64,000 nucleotides of DNA from Wolbachia pipientis (GTDB taxonomy: Bacteria; Pseudomonadota; Alphaproteobacteria; Rickettsiales; Anaplasmataceae), in assembly GCA_023052945.1 (NCBI GenBank), contig CP095495.1:1518320-1582319 (forward strand), written 5' to 3'. Under the pieces are notes generated by a model. The model made no database searches, had not been told where the DNA came from, and saw only the letters and a list, made by a program, of their open reading frames with translations. The translations under genes and the position numbers were made by a program. This document shows, in pieces, positions 27,649-35,661 of this stretch. The stretch's first letter is position 1, and every line of letters starts with the position of its first letter.

Positions 27649-28545
27649 CTAGATGACGTAAGGTAAGTCCCCTAAAGCTTTCAGTACCTCTGTTTCATTT
27701 AACGACTCACTTGGTTTATTTTTTTTGTCCACAGGCGTGGAAGGTAAGATGTAAGGTAAGTCTCCTAAAGCTTTAAGCACTTCTGCTCCACTTAATTGCT
27801 CACTTGGTTCACTTTCTTTTGAAGAAAAACGTTTGGTTACTTTATTTACCACAAATGCAGTGAAGGTTTCTAATTTTTTAATTGCAGACAGGGTAATAAG
27901 TTCAGCAGTAAAAATTTCTATTGGGAATACTATTGCTCCTATTGCTGTGCTTGCTAAAGCTATCGACCACATTCCAAGCATGACATTAGGGAAAATAGCA
28001 CTAACAGCAGCACCAAGACCAATTCCAACTGCTGTACCGATTACTGTCACAATACCTAATTTTATGAAAAATGTTTTACTATTTTGAAAGATTCCATCGA
28101 AGGCTTTGTCTTCCTCATTAGAATTATACGATAAAACTGCAAATGAGAACAAAATTGTAGACAGTGCTGGATATATAAAACCAATCGTTCCTCCCATAAT
28201 CAAAGGTGACGAACTAATAAAGTTCAACACAAAGTCAGCAATGTGCCCTATTAAAATTATTCCACAAACAATAATAGGCGGAACAATTATCTTTTTGATC
28301 GAAGGTGATGAGCTGGTTTGCCTATCAATGACAATAGCTCCAATTAAGCCTAGCGCAAGACAAGCCAAAGCTACCTTTAGGCCTACTAAGCTTAGTACAA
28401 AACCAGCAGCAACTTCCATAAAACTTAGTACAAAACTAATAATCATCCCTATTAATTTTATTAAATTTAGCACAAGACTGGCAATACCTCCTGTTATACC
28501 ACCAATTATTGCAAGAGCTATAACCTTATCCCTAATGTCTTTCAT
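27649..28545 (-). CDS. Polytopic membrane protein with duplicated C-terminal GDLPY motif
   Basis: 298 residues. About eight hydrophobic segments rich in Ile/Val/Gly/Ala occupy residues 8-225. The cytosol-sized C-terminal tail contains two near-identical units, ExLSGAEVLKALGDLPYI and ESLNETEVLKALGDLPYV, separated by about 14 residues (LPSTPVDKKNKP). Such short repeated motifs often serve as docking sites, but no partner is known. It is upstream of the helicase gene on the same strand (123-base gap). An ISWpi1 copy sits 44 bases before its ATG and probably separates it from its original promoter. Confidence 0.65.
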   Translation of the reverse strand: MKDIRDKVIALAIIGGITGGIASLVLNLIKLIGMIISFVLSFMEVAAGFVLSLVGLKVALACLALGLIGAIVIDRQTSSSPSIKKIIVPPIIVCGIILIGHIADFVLNFISSSPLIMGGTIGFIYPALSTILFSFAVLSYNSNEEDKAFDGIFQNSKTFFIKLGIVTVIGTAVGIGLGAAVSAIFPNVMLGMWSIALASTAIGAIVFPIEIFTAELITLSAIKKLETFTAFVVNKVTKRFSSKESEPSEQLSGAEVLKALGDLPYILPSTPVDKKNKPSESLNETEVLKALGDLPYVI

Positions 28546-29234
28546 TACACTGCTTCATTTAATACTTGTACAGTATATTATATAACATAAGACCTGCTGC
28601 GAATCAAGCGATAAAAAAAAGGAAAGGAGGGTGACTAAAATCAAGGTTAACTAAAAGGCGTGCTTAAGATTTACAATACCAGCAATAATATTGAACCTCA
28701 GGTTATATTTTTTCTGAAAATTGCGATAAACATTCGACATAATCTTAAATATCTTTATCTCTCGGATCTTGTTTTCTACTCTCATTCTAAATGATGCTAA
28801 TCTTCTATTATGCTTTGGAGTTAATGGCTTTTTACGATACTTTTTATATGGAATTATAACATTGCTTTGCAATTTTTGCCAACCTTGATATCCAGAATCG
28901 GCATGTTTTATGCTATCAAGTGGTAAATATTTTTCTTGTTTCCTTATGCGGAAATCACTAATTCTACCACGGTATGACTTTGACACTGATAAAATTCTTC
29001 CTCCTTCTTCGATAATAATCTCAGTTTTCATAGTGTTGGTTCTTTTTTTTCCTGAATATGATTTCTTCCGTTTTTTACTATCTTCTGGTCTCTGTATTTG
29101 CTGTTCTGTAACATCAGCCAAAATCTTCAGTATTTTTTCTGGCGTCATACTTCTATAGACCTGCTGAGAAAGGTGATTGAAAAAATGATGTGAGAGAGGT
29201 AGAAGAAGAATAAGCAGATCAAGTAAGGAAAAAA

Positions 29235-29672
29235 ATGAGCTTTAGTTACTATAATATGAAAAAATACCCAAGAAACTTTCGTAATATAACAGGTTTAACT
29301 ATAGAGGAGTTCGAAAAAGTAGTGGAAAAAGTGAGGTCTGGATGCGAAAAACAGAAAAAGTGTCATGGTAGAAGATCAAAACTACCAACTCTGGAAGATA
29401 AGTTGTTTTGCGTAATTTTGTACTATCGCACTTACATAACACATAGATTTTTAGGATGCCTATTCAATGTACACAACGCAAATGTATGTAGGTTACTTAA
29501 GAGAATAGAGCCATTACTCGCCAAAAAAGTGACTATAACAAAAGATAGAAGTATGACGCCAGAAAAAATACTGAAGATTTTGGCTGATGTTACAGAACAG
29601 CAAATACAGAGACCAGAAGATAGTAAAAAACGGAAGAAATCATATTCAGGAAAAAAAGAACCAACACTATGA
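29235..29672 (+). CDS. ISWpi1 transposase orfA (A7 form)
   Basis: 145 codons equal to residues 1-141 of the continuous transposase, ending in a new tail KKEPTL after the seven-A tract. It contains the DNA-binding half and Asp118. It differs from most copies by Cys instead of Trp at residue 37, shared with the 55588 copy. The stop overlaps the orfB start as ATGA. A +1/-1 slippage on the poly-A tract would give the full DDE protein. Confidence 0.85.
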   Translation: MSFSYYNMKKYPRNFRNITGLTIEEFEKVVEKVRSGCEKQKKCHGRRSKLPTLEDKLFCVILYYRTYITHRFLGCLFNVHNANVCRLLKRIEPLLAKKVTITKDRSMTPEKILKILADVTEQQIQRPEDSKKRKKSYSGKKEPTL

Positions 29673-30049
29673 AAACTGAGATTATTATCGAAGAAGGAGG
29701 AAGAATTTTATCAGTGTCAAAGTCATACCGTGGTAGAATTAGTGATTTCCGCATAAGGAAACAAGAAAAATATTTACCACTTGATAGCATAAAACATGCC
29801 GATTCTGGATATCAAGGTTGGCAAAAATTGCAAAGCAATGTTATAATTCCATATAAAAAGTATCGTAAAAAGCCATTAACTCCAGAGCATAATAGAAGAT
29901 TAGCATCATTTAGAATGAGAGTAGAAAACAAGATCCGAGAGATAAAGATATTTAAGATTATGTCGAATGTTTATCGCAATTTTCAGAAAAAATATAACCT
30001 GAGGTTCAATATTATTGCTGGTATTGTAAATCTTAAGCACGCCTTTTAG
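29669..30049 (+). CDS. ISWpi1 transposase orfB (A7 form)
   Basis: 126 codons equal to residues 146-271 of the continuous transposase, beginning MKTEIIIEEGGRIL and holding the second Asp (HADSGYQGW) and the Glu (RVENKIREIK). It starts at the ATG inside the ATGA overlap with orfA, so it may be translated by reinitiation, or as a fusion by slippage. Confidence 0.8.
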   Translation: MKTEIIIEEGGRILSVSKSYRGRISDFRIRKQEKYLPLDSIKHADSGYQGWQKLQSNVIIPYKKYRKKPLTPEHNRRLASFRMRVENKIREIKIFKIMSNVYRNFQKKYNLRFNIIAGIVNLKHAF

Positions 30050-30443
30050 TTAACCTTGATTTTAGTCACCCTCCTTTCCTTTTTTTTATCGCTTGATTCG
30101 CAGCAGGTCTTTATCTTCCAGAGTTGGTAGTTTTGATCTTCTACCATGACACTTTTTCTGTTTTTCCCATCCAGACCTCACTTTTTCCACTACTTTTTCG
30201 AACTCCTCTATAGTTAAACCTGTTATATTACGAAAGTTTCTTGGGTGTTTTTTCATATTATAGTAACTAAAGCTCATTTTTTTTCCTTACTTGATCTGCT
30301 TATTCTTCTTCTACCTCTCTCACATCATTTTTTCAATCACCTTTTGCAGCAGGTCTAATAGAGCTTTTGAATATAGCTAATACAAACAATTTCTGTCATC
30401 TTATATAGGACCCAGTTTGAAAAAATCCGAATTCCAATGTCTG

Positions 30444-31148
30444 CTACCTTATATAACGAATGAATTTCTTTATATATTCGTTATTAGTATTTTGTATTTC
30501 CTGAATAGTTCCATGGGAAATGATTTCCCCTTCATATAATACTGCTATTTTGTCAGCTATTTTAAATGCGCTATGAATATCATGTGTAATCGTGATAATT
30601 GTAGGGTTAAAGTCTTTAGATAATTTTATTATTATCTCGTTTACTATATCTGACATAATTGGGTCCAATCCTGAAGTTGGTTCATCCAAAATAATGATTT
30701 CTGGATTGTGTGCAATCGCCCTTGCAAGTGCCACTCTTTTTTTCATTCCACCTGATAGCTCTATTGGAAACATATCTGCTATGTTTTCCTCCAGTCCAAC
30801 ATCATTCAACTTCTCAATTGCTAGCTGTTTTGCCTCCTTTTTGCTGATATTAAAGCGCTTTTTATAATTAAAAGATATATTTTCCCACACTGTAACGTAG
30901 TCAAGTAAAGCGGAATTTTGAAATAAACCCCCAAATTTATTTTTGCTTTTGCTATTTATTTTAACAGACCCTGAGTCTGGAGCAAGCAAGCCAATAATTG
31001 TTTTTGTTAGTACAGATTTGCCACTTCCTGAGCCGCCAAGTATGACTAATGATTCCCCTTTTAATATATCAAAACTTAGATCTTTTAGTACTGTCCTATC
31101 ATCAAAAGATAAGCTTAAGTTCAATATTGATATTATGGGGTTACGCAT
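30444..31148 (-). CDS. mlaF: ABC transporter ATP-binding protein, MlaF type
   Basis: ATPase of the Mla-type phospholipid transport system that works between inner and outer membrane. 234 residues with Walker A GGSGSGKSVLTK, Q-loop region FGGLFQNSALLDYVTV, signature LSGGMKKRVALARAIAH, Walker B IIILDEPTSGLDP and H-loop TITHD. It overlaps the upstream permease gene by 8 bases, a coupled pair. The substrate-binding MlaD-like partner is not in this window. Confidence 0.9.
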   Translation of the reverse strand: MRNPIISILNLSLSFDDRTVLKDLSFDILKGESLVILGGSGSGKSVLTKTIIGLLAPDSGSVKINSKSKNKFGGLFQNSALLDYVTVWENISFNYKKRFNISKKEAKQLAIEKLNDVGLEENIADMFPIELSGGMKKRVALARAIAHNPEIIILDEPTSGLDPIMSDIVNEIIIKLSKDFNPTIITITHDIHSAFKIADKIAVLYEGEIISHGTIQEIQNTNNEYIKKFIRYIR

Positions 31149-31923
31149 GTATCAAAGTAATCATGTAGTTTGCTAAAATGATCAGTATGGACGATAAAAC
31201 AACAGTTGATGTTGTAGCAACACCTACTCCTCGTGCACCTTCTTTGCAATGGTAACCGTAATAGCAACTTGAAACAGAAATTATGGCGCCAAAAGCAATT
31301 GCTTTTATTAGCCCAACAATAAAATCGTACATATTAAAGAACTGAGTTGTGTATTTAATGTATATATTTAGATTGTGGTTAAATTCGAAGACTGCAGTGA
31401 CATACCCTCCAAATATTCCTATTAGATCTGCACATACTATAAGTATGGGAAATACTATGATTGACGCTAAAATCCTTGGTGCAATTAAATATTTGAAAGG
31501 ATTGATGTTCAAAGTTGTAAGGGCATCTATTTGCTCGGTGATGCGCATTGTACCAATTTCTGCTGCAACTGATGATCCAATCTTTCCTACCATTATTAAG
31601 CTGATCAAAACTGGTCCTAACTCTTTAATGATAGTGATCGTAACAAGTTTGGGTATTATCTGTTCTTGGTTAATTAATGGGTCACTCAAGCTACTTTGTA
31701 AAACTATCGCCGCTCCTATAAAAACTCCAGTGAGCCCAACAATTGGCAGAGAGAAAAAGCCTATCTCTATAATTTGTCTTGCTACGTTGCTAAAATAATA
31801 TGGTGGTACGAAGCAGTGGTATAGAGATTGAATAAAAAATATGAATGCACTACCAAGCCTTAACAAAAAATTGATAAAGTACCTACCAATTATTCTAACA
31901 CTATTTATATCAAAAAAGCTCAC
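31141..31923 (-). CDS. mlaE: MlaE-family ABC transporter permease
   Basis: 260 residues. An N-terminal amphipathic part and five or six membrane helices; family blocks include FIGAAIVLQSS, KELGPVLISLIMVGKIGSSVAAEIGTM (two adjacent pieces of this are the MlaE signature) and ITEQIDALTTLNINP, which is near-universal in MlaE proteins. Forms the membrane part of a lipid transporter with the ATPase encoded directly downstream. Confidence 0.92.
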   Translation of the reverse strand: MSFFDINSVRIIGRYFINFLLRLGSAFIFFIQSLYHCFVPPYYFSNVARQIIEIGFFSLPIVGLTGVFIGAAIVLQSSLSDPLINQEQIIPKLVTITIIKELGPVLISLIMVGKIGSSVAAEIGTMRITEQIDALTTLNINPFKYLIAPRILASIIVFPILIVCADLIGIFGGYVTAVFEFNHNLNIYIKYTTQFFNMYDFIVGLIKAIAFGAIISVSSCYYGYHCKEGARGVGVATTSTVVLSSILIILANYMITLIHA

Positions 31924-32149
31924 TTTGTATTCATTTTAGCTAGAGTTACTGATTTTATTAAAATTTTTATTAACTTTATCGCAAAGTATAGCTGAGATAT
32001 GTTTTAAGTTCAATATACTTGATGTTTTAATTTAAAATCCATAGGACTCAATTACATAAGCAAACCTTACTTATTTTACTATCCCTGTTTACTTCTTGTA
32101 AAAAACATGTTACTAATGTATTGTATTTTGTAGTAAAATGGAGGAAATT

Positions 32150-32332
32150 TTGGCAGTTCCAAAAAGAAAAAAATCAAAGTCAAGGCGTGATATGCATCGT
32201 TCTCATCATGTTATTAAGCCTAAGAATGTTGTGGTATGTTCAACAACTGGGGAATTCATGTTGCCTCACAATGTAGCGGTCGATGGCAGTTACAAAGGAA
32301 AACGGGTTTTTATTAAGCAACAGGCAGAATGA
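32150..32332 (+). CDS. rpmF: 50S ribosomal protein L32, TTG start
   Basis: 60 residues beginning MAVPKRKKSKSRRDMHRSHH, the exact family start. The initiation codon is TTG at 32150: GGAGG at 32140-32144 lies 5 bases upstream. An in-frame ATG at 32138 overlaps the binding site and would add MEEI, which no L32 has. Heads rpmF-plsX-fabH, the classic bacterial arrangement linking ribosome and fatty-acid genes. Confidence 0.95.
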   Translation: MAVPKRKKSKSRRDMHRSHHVIKPKNVVVCSTTGEFMLPHNVAVDGSYKGKRVFIKQQAE

Positions 32333-32342
32333 CTATTATGGT

Positions 32343-33380
32343 ATGTTACCTACGGTCAATAATCACATAGTTATTGCACTTGACGCTATGGGGGGCGATT
32401 TTGCACCTCTTTCCATAATTCAGGGTGCTGGTTTTTTTTTGGATAATCTTGTTGACCCAGGAATTAAAGTTTTTTTTCATATTTATGGAGATAAGGAAGA
32501 AGTATCTCCTTTGCTTTTGAAATATAAAAAAGTAAGTAACAATTCTGAATTTACTCATTGTTCTGACAATGTCCTTGCAAATGATAAGCCATCTTTTGCG
32601 CTGAGACATCGTAAAGACTCAAGTATGAAAGCTGCAATTGTTGCAGTGAAAGAAGGTAAAGCTTTCGGAGTGGTATCTTCAGGCAACACCGGGGCGTTGA
32701 TGGCAATTTCCAGATTTATTTTAGGAACATTACCAAATATTTATCGTCCTGCTATTGTCTCTATCTGTCCAACTAAGACAAAAAGCTTCGCTTTGCTTGA
32801 CCTTGGTGCAAATGTCGATTGTAATGCCGATTTGTTATTCCAATTTGCATTAATGGGAAGCATATTTGCAAAAGTAGCGCTAAAAATTGACAATCCTGAG
32901 GTTGCTTTGCTCAATATCGGCACAGAAGAAGTTAAAGGCACTGACTCAGTACGCGGCGCTTTTGAGTTGCTTAAAAACGCTCCAGGCATTAATTTCAAAG
33001 GGTATATAGAGGCAAGTGAATTTTTAGAGGGTAATATAGATGTGATTGTTGCTGATGGTTTTGTTGGCAATGTAATGCTCAAAACAGCTGAGGCAACCGC
33101 TAGTACTTTTATCAATCTAATAAAGCAGGAAGTACTGAGCTCATGGGCAACAAAGATGCTTGTTGGTATATTGTTAAAATCTAAACTAAATAAAGCATTA
33201 ACGCGTTTTAATCCCAAAATTAGAAGTGGAGCTATGTTTTTAGGGCTGAATGGTATCATCATTAAAAGTCATGGAAATTCTGATGCTATTTCTTTTGCTC
33301 ATGCTATAAAATTTGCAGTAAATGCAATTAGTGAAAATTTAAATCAAAAGATAATTAACGGGGTAAGTCATATTGAATAA
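32343..33380 (+). CDS. plsX: Phosphate acyltransferase PlsX
   Basis: Makes acyl-phosphate from acyl-ACP for phospholipid synthesis; peripheral membrane enzyme. 345 residues from ATG 32343 (MLPTVNNHIVIALDAMGGD), chosen because the family begins a few residues before IALDAMGGDFAP; the longer open frame would run back into rpmF. Blocks: GVVSSGNTGALMA, LDLGANVDCNADLL, DVIVADGFVGNVMLK. Ends in an 8-base overlap with fabH. Confidence 0.95.
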   Translation: MLPTVNNHIVIALDAMGGDFAPLSIIQGAGFFLDNLVDPGIKVFFHIYGDKEEVSPLLLKYKKVSNNSEFTHCSDNVLANDKPSFALRHRKDSSMKAAIVAVKEGKAFGVVSSGNTGALMAISRFILGTLPNIYRPAIVSICPTKTKSFALLDLGANVDCNADLLFQFALMGSIFAKVALKIDNPEVALLNIGTEEVKGTDSVRGAFELLKNAPGINFKGYIEASEFLEGNIDVIVADGFVGNVMLKTAEATASTFINLIKQEVLSSWATKMLVGILLKSKLNKALTRFNPKIRSGAMFLGLNGIIIKSHGNSDAISFAHAIKFAVNAISENLNQKIINGVSHIE

Positions 33381-34329
33381 AAGTTTCATATTAAGCACTG
33401 GATCTTACCTACCAAGAAAAACGTTGAGTAACAACGAAATTGCATCGATAGTTGAGACAAGCGATGAATGGATAAGGCAGAGAACAGGAATAGTTCAAAG
33501 GCATATAGCAGATGAAGGAGAATTAACGTCAGATCTAGCTGTAAATGCAGCAAAAAGTGCTATAGAAAAAGCTAAAATTTCAGTGGGTGAAATTGACTTG
33601 ATTATAGTTGCCACAACAACTCCTGATAAAACTTTTCCTAGCTGTGCAACGATTGTACAAAGTAAGTTAAAATGTAAAAACGCATTTTCTTTTGATGTAC
33701 AAGCAGCATGCTCTGGTTTTATATATGCAGTTACAGTTGCTGATTCGCTCATAAAATCTAACAATAAAATTAAATATGCGCTCGTTATTGGTGCTGAAAT
33801 AATGTCTAGGATTGTTGACTGGGAAGATAGGTCAACTTGTGTACTCTTTGGTGATGGTGCTGGTGCAGTGATAATAAAATCGGAAATGGGTAGCAGCGGC
33901 ATCATATCAACGAACTTACACTCTGATGGCAATGTGAACATATTATGTACGAACGGAGGGGTATCCTCTACTGATGATTCTGGAAAAATATGCATGAATG
34001 GAAGAGAAGTGTTTAAACATGCAGTGGATAAGTTAACAGCCTCAGTAGAGGGAACACTAAGATGCAATAATTTGAAAATCACTGATATTGACTGGTTAAT
34101 TCCCCATCAAGCAAACATTCGTATTATTGAAGCAGTAGTAAAGAAATTAGATTTTCCTATAGAGAAAGTGATTAATACCGTTGATAAGCATGCAAACACC
34201 TCAGCAGCGTCAATTCCACTGGCTTTAGACTATGCAATACAAGAATCAAAAATAAAATCAGGAAATCTGGTACTGCTGATTGCAATAGGTGCAGGCCTGA
34301 CTTGGGGTTCCGTGTTGCTGCGCTATTAG
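33373..34329 (+). CDS. fabH: 3-oxoacyl-ACP synthase III, TTG start
   Basis: Initiates fatty-acid synthesis by condensing acetyl-CoA with malonyl-ACP. 318 residues. Starts with TTG inside the end of plsX (overlap 8 bases), giving MNKSFILSTGSYLPRK. Catalytic Cys lies in DVQAACSGFIYA, His in WLIPHQANIRI and Asn in KHANTSAASIPLALD, completing the Cys-His-Asn triad. Translation is likely coupled to plsX. The 110 bases after it lead into an ISWpi1 copy. Confidence 0.96.
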   Translation: MNKSFILSTGSYLPRKTLSNNEIASIVETSDEWIRQRTGIVQRHIADEGELTSDLAVNAAKSAIEKAKISVGEIDLIIVATTTPDKTFPSCATIVQSKLKCKNAFSFDVQAACSGFIYAVTVADSLIKSNNKIKYALVIGAEIMSRIVDWEDRSTCVLFGDGAGAVIIKSEMGSSGIISTNLHSDGNVNILCTNGGVSSTDDSGKICMNGREVFKHAVDKLTASVEGTLRCNNLKITDIDWLIPHQANIRIIEAVVKKLDFPIEKVINTVDKHANTSAASIPLALDYAIQESKIKSGNLVLLIAIGAGLTWGSVLLRY

Positions 34330-34522
34330 ACTTCCTGCATTATACCTGTAATGGTCTTACTCCTTTTGAATTTATATGTTCTCAGTGCTCCTGAATTGTT
34401 TATACTAAATCCTTACCATCACACTCTGGGACTGTACATCTAAAGACCTGCTGAAAAAGGTGATTGAAAAAATGATGTGAGAGAGGTAGAAGAAGAATAA
34501 GCAGATCAAGTAAGGAAAAAAA

Positions 34523-34960
34523 ATGAGCTTTAGTTACTATAATATGAAAAAATACCCAAGAAACTTTCGTAATATAACAGGTTTAACTATAGAGGAGTTC
34601 GAAAAAGTAGTGGAAAAAGTGAGGTCTGGATGGGAAAAACAGAAAAAGTGTCATGGTAGAAGATCAAAACTACCAACTCTGGAAGATAAGTTGTTTTGCG
34701 TAATTTTGTACTATCGCACTTACATAACACATAGATTTTTAGGATGCCTATTCAATGTACACAACGCAAATGTATGTAGGTTACTTAAGAGAATAGAGCC
34801 ATTACTCGCCAAAAAAGTGACTATAACAAAAGATAGAAGTATGACGCCAGAAAAAATACTGAAGATTTTGGCTGATGTTACAGAACAGCAAATACAGAGA
34901 CCAGAAGATAGTAAAAAACGGAAGAAATCATATTCAGGAAAAAAAGAACCAACACTATGA
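34523..34960 (+). CDS. ISWpi1 transposase orfA (A7 form)
   Basis: 145 codons, residues 1-141 of the continuous protein followed by the KKEPTL tail. Carries Trp37, unlike the Cys37 copies at 29235 and 55588, so the A7 state arose more than once or was shared by conversion. ATGA overlap with orfB. Confidence 0.85.
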   Translation: MSFSYYNMKKYPRNFRNITGLTIEEFEKVVEKVRSGWEKQKKCHGRRSKLPTLEDKLFCVILYYRTYITHRFLGCLFNVHNANVCRLLKRIEPLLAKKVTITKDRSMTPEKILKILADVTEQQIQRPEDSKKRKKSYSGKKEPTL

Positions 34961-35337
34961 AAACTGAGATTATTATCGAAGAAGGAGGAAGAATTTTATC
35001 AGTGTCAAAGTCATACCGTGGTAGAATTAGTGATTTCCGCATAAGGAAACAAGAAAAATATTTACCACTTGATAGCATAAAACATGCCGATTCTGGATAT
35101 CAAGGTTGGCAAAAATTGCAAAGCAATGTTATAATTCCATATAAAAAGTATCGTAAAAAGCCATTAACTCCAGAGCATAATAGAAGATTAGCATCATTTA
35201 GAATGAGAGTAGAAAACAAGATCCGAGAGATAAAGATATTTAAGATTATGTCGAATGTTTATCGCAATTTTCAGAAAAAATATAACCTGAGGTTCAATAT
35301 TATTGCTGGTATTGTAAATCTTAAGCACGCCTTTTAG
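34957..35337 (+). CDS. ISWpi1 transposase orfB (A7 form)
   Basis: 126 codons identical in reading to the orfB of the other A7 copies, with the second Asp and the Glu of the DDE triad. Starts at the ATG of the ATGA overlap. Confidence 0.8.
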   Translation: MKTEIIIEEGGRILSVSKSYRGRISDFRIRKQEKYLPLDSIKHADSGYQGWQKLQSNVIIPYKKYRKKPLTPEHNRRLASFRMRVENKIREIKIFKIMSNVYRNFQKKYNLRFNIIAGIVNLKHAF

Positions 35338-35448
35338 TTAACCTTGATTTTAGTCACCCTCCTTTCCTTTTTTTATCGCTTGATTCGCAGCAGGTCTCAG
35401 GTTTTTATATTGTTTAGCAGTACAATTTTCAATATTATGAATAAGCAT

Positions 35449-35535
35449 GGAAAGGTGGCTGAGTGGTCTAAAGCACACGCTTGGAAAGCGTGCACATATG
35501 AAAATATGTCGGGGGTTCGAATCCCCCCTTTTCCG
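35449..35535 (+). tRNA. tRNA-Ser (GGA)
   Basis: 87-nt class II tRNA: acceptor GGAAAGG/CTTTTCC (one G-U), D arm with GAGTGGTCTAAAGC, anticodon stem ACGC/GCGT region with loop TTGGAAA (anticodon GGA), long variable arm CATATGAAAATATG, T arm GGGGG/CCCCC with loop TTCGAAT, discriminator G. CCA is not fully encoded. Confidence 0.94.
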
Positions 35536-35661
35536 CATATCACCTCTAGAATGGTATAAAACCCTAGGTCGCGCGCACAACTCTATTCCTATAGTGAGTA
35601 GCTCCCTCCTATCTCATTTATATCATATTTTTAACTTACCCAATAACATAAATTACTTTAG

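Larger units (their letters stand above)
29157..30110 (+). mobile_element. ISWpi1-type copy nested inside another, two-frame (A7) form
   Basis: 954 bp, ends AGACCTGCTG and CAGCAGGTCT. Its left end follows TTCTAT of the outer copy. The poly-A tract in the transposase has seven A, splitting the gene into orfA and orfB. A unique GAGAAAGG follows the left terminus where other copies have GAAAAAGG. Confidence 0.9.
28590..30356 (-). mobile_element. ISWpi1-type copy split by a second copy
   Basis: Outer element in two parts, 28590-29156 and 30111-30356, both in minus orientation with intact outer termini. Between them lies the plus-strand copy 29157-30110. The outer parts add up to about 813 bp instead of 954, so about 140 bp of the outer transposase (codons about 56-104) are missing at the junction. 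The remaining transposase fragments start MSFSYYNMKKHPRNF (His11 type) and end with the DDE half (MTPEKILKIL onward). Confidence 0.9.
34444..35397 (+). mobile_element. ISWpi1-type copy, two-frame (A7) form
   Basis: 954 bp between AGACCTGCTG and CAGCAGGTCT, lying between fabH and tRNA-Ser. Flanks are TAA on the left and CAG on the right, so no target duplication is evident. The transposase has Tyr11, Trp37 and seven A in the slippage tract. Confidence 0.9.

Noticed and set aside
33495..34082. 195-codon minus-strand frame opposite fabH
   Set aside because: fabH has its full catalytic triad on the plus strand; the antisense frame has no family features.
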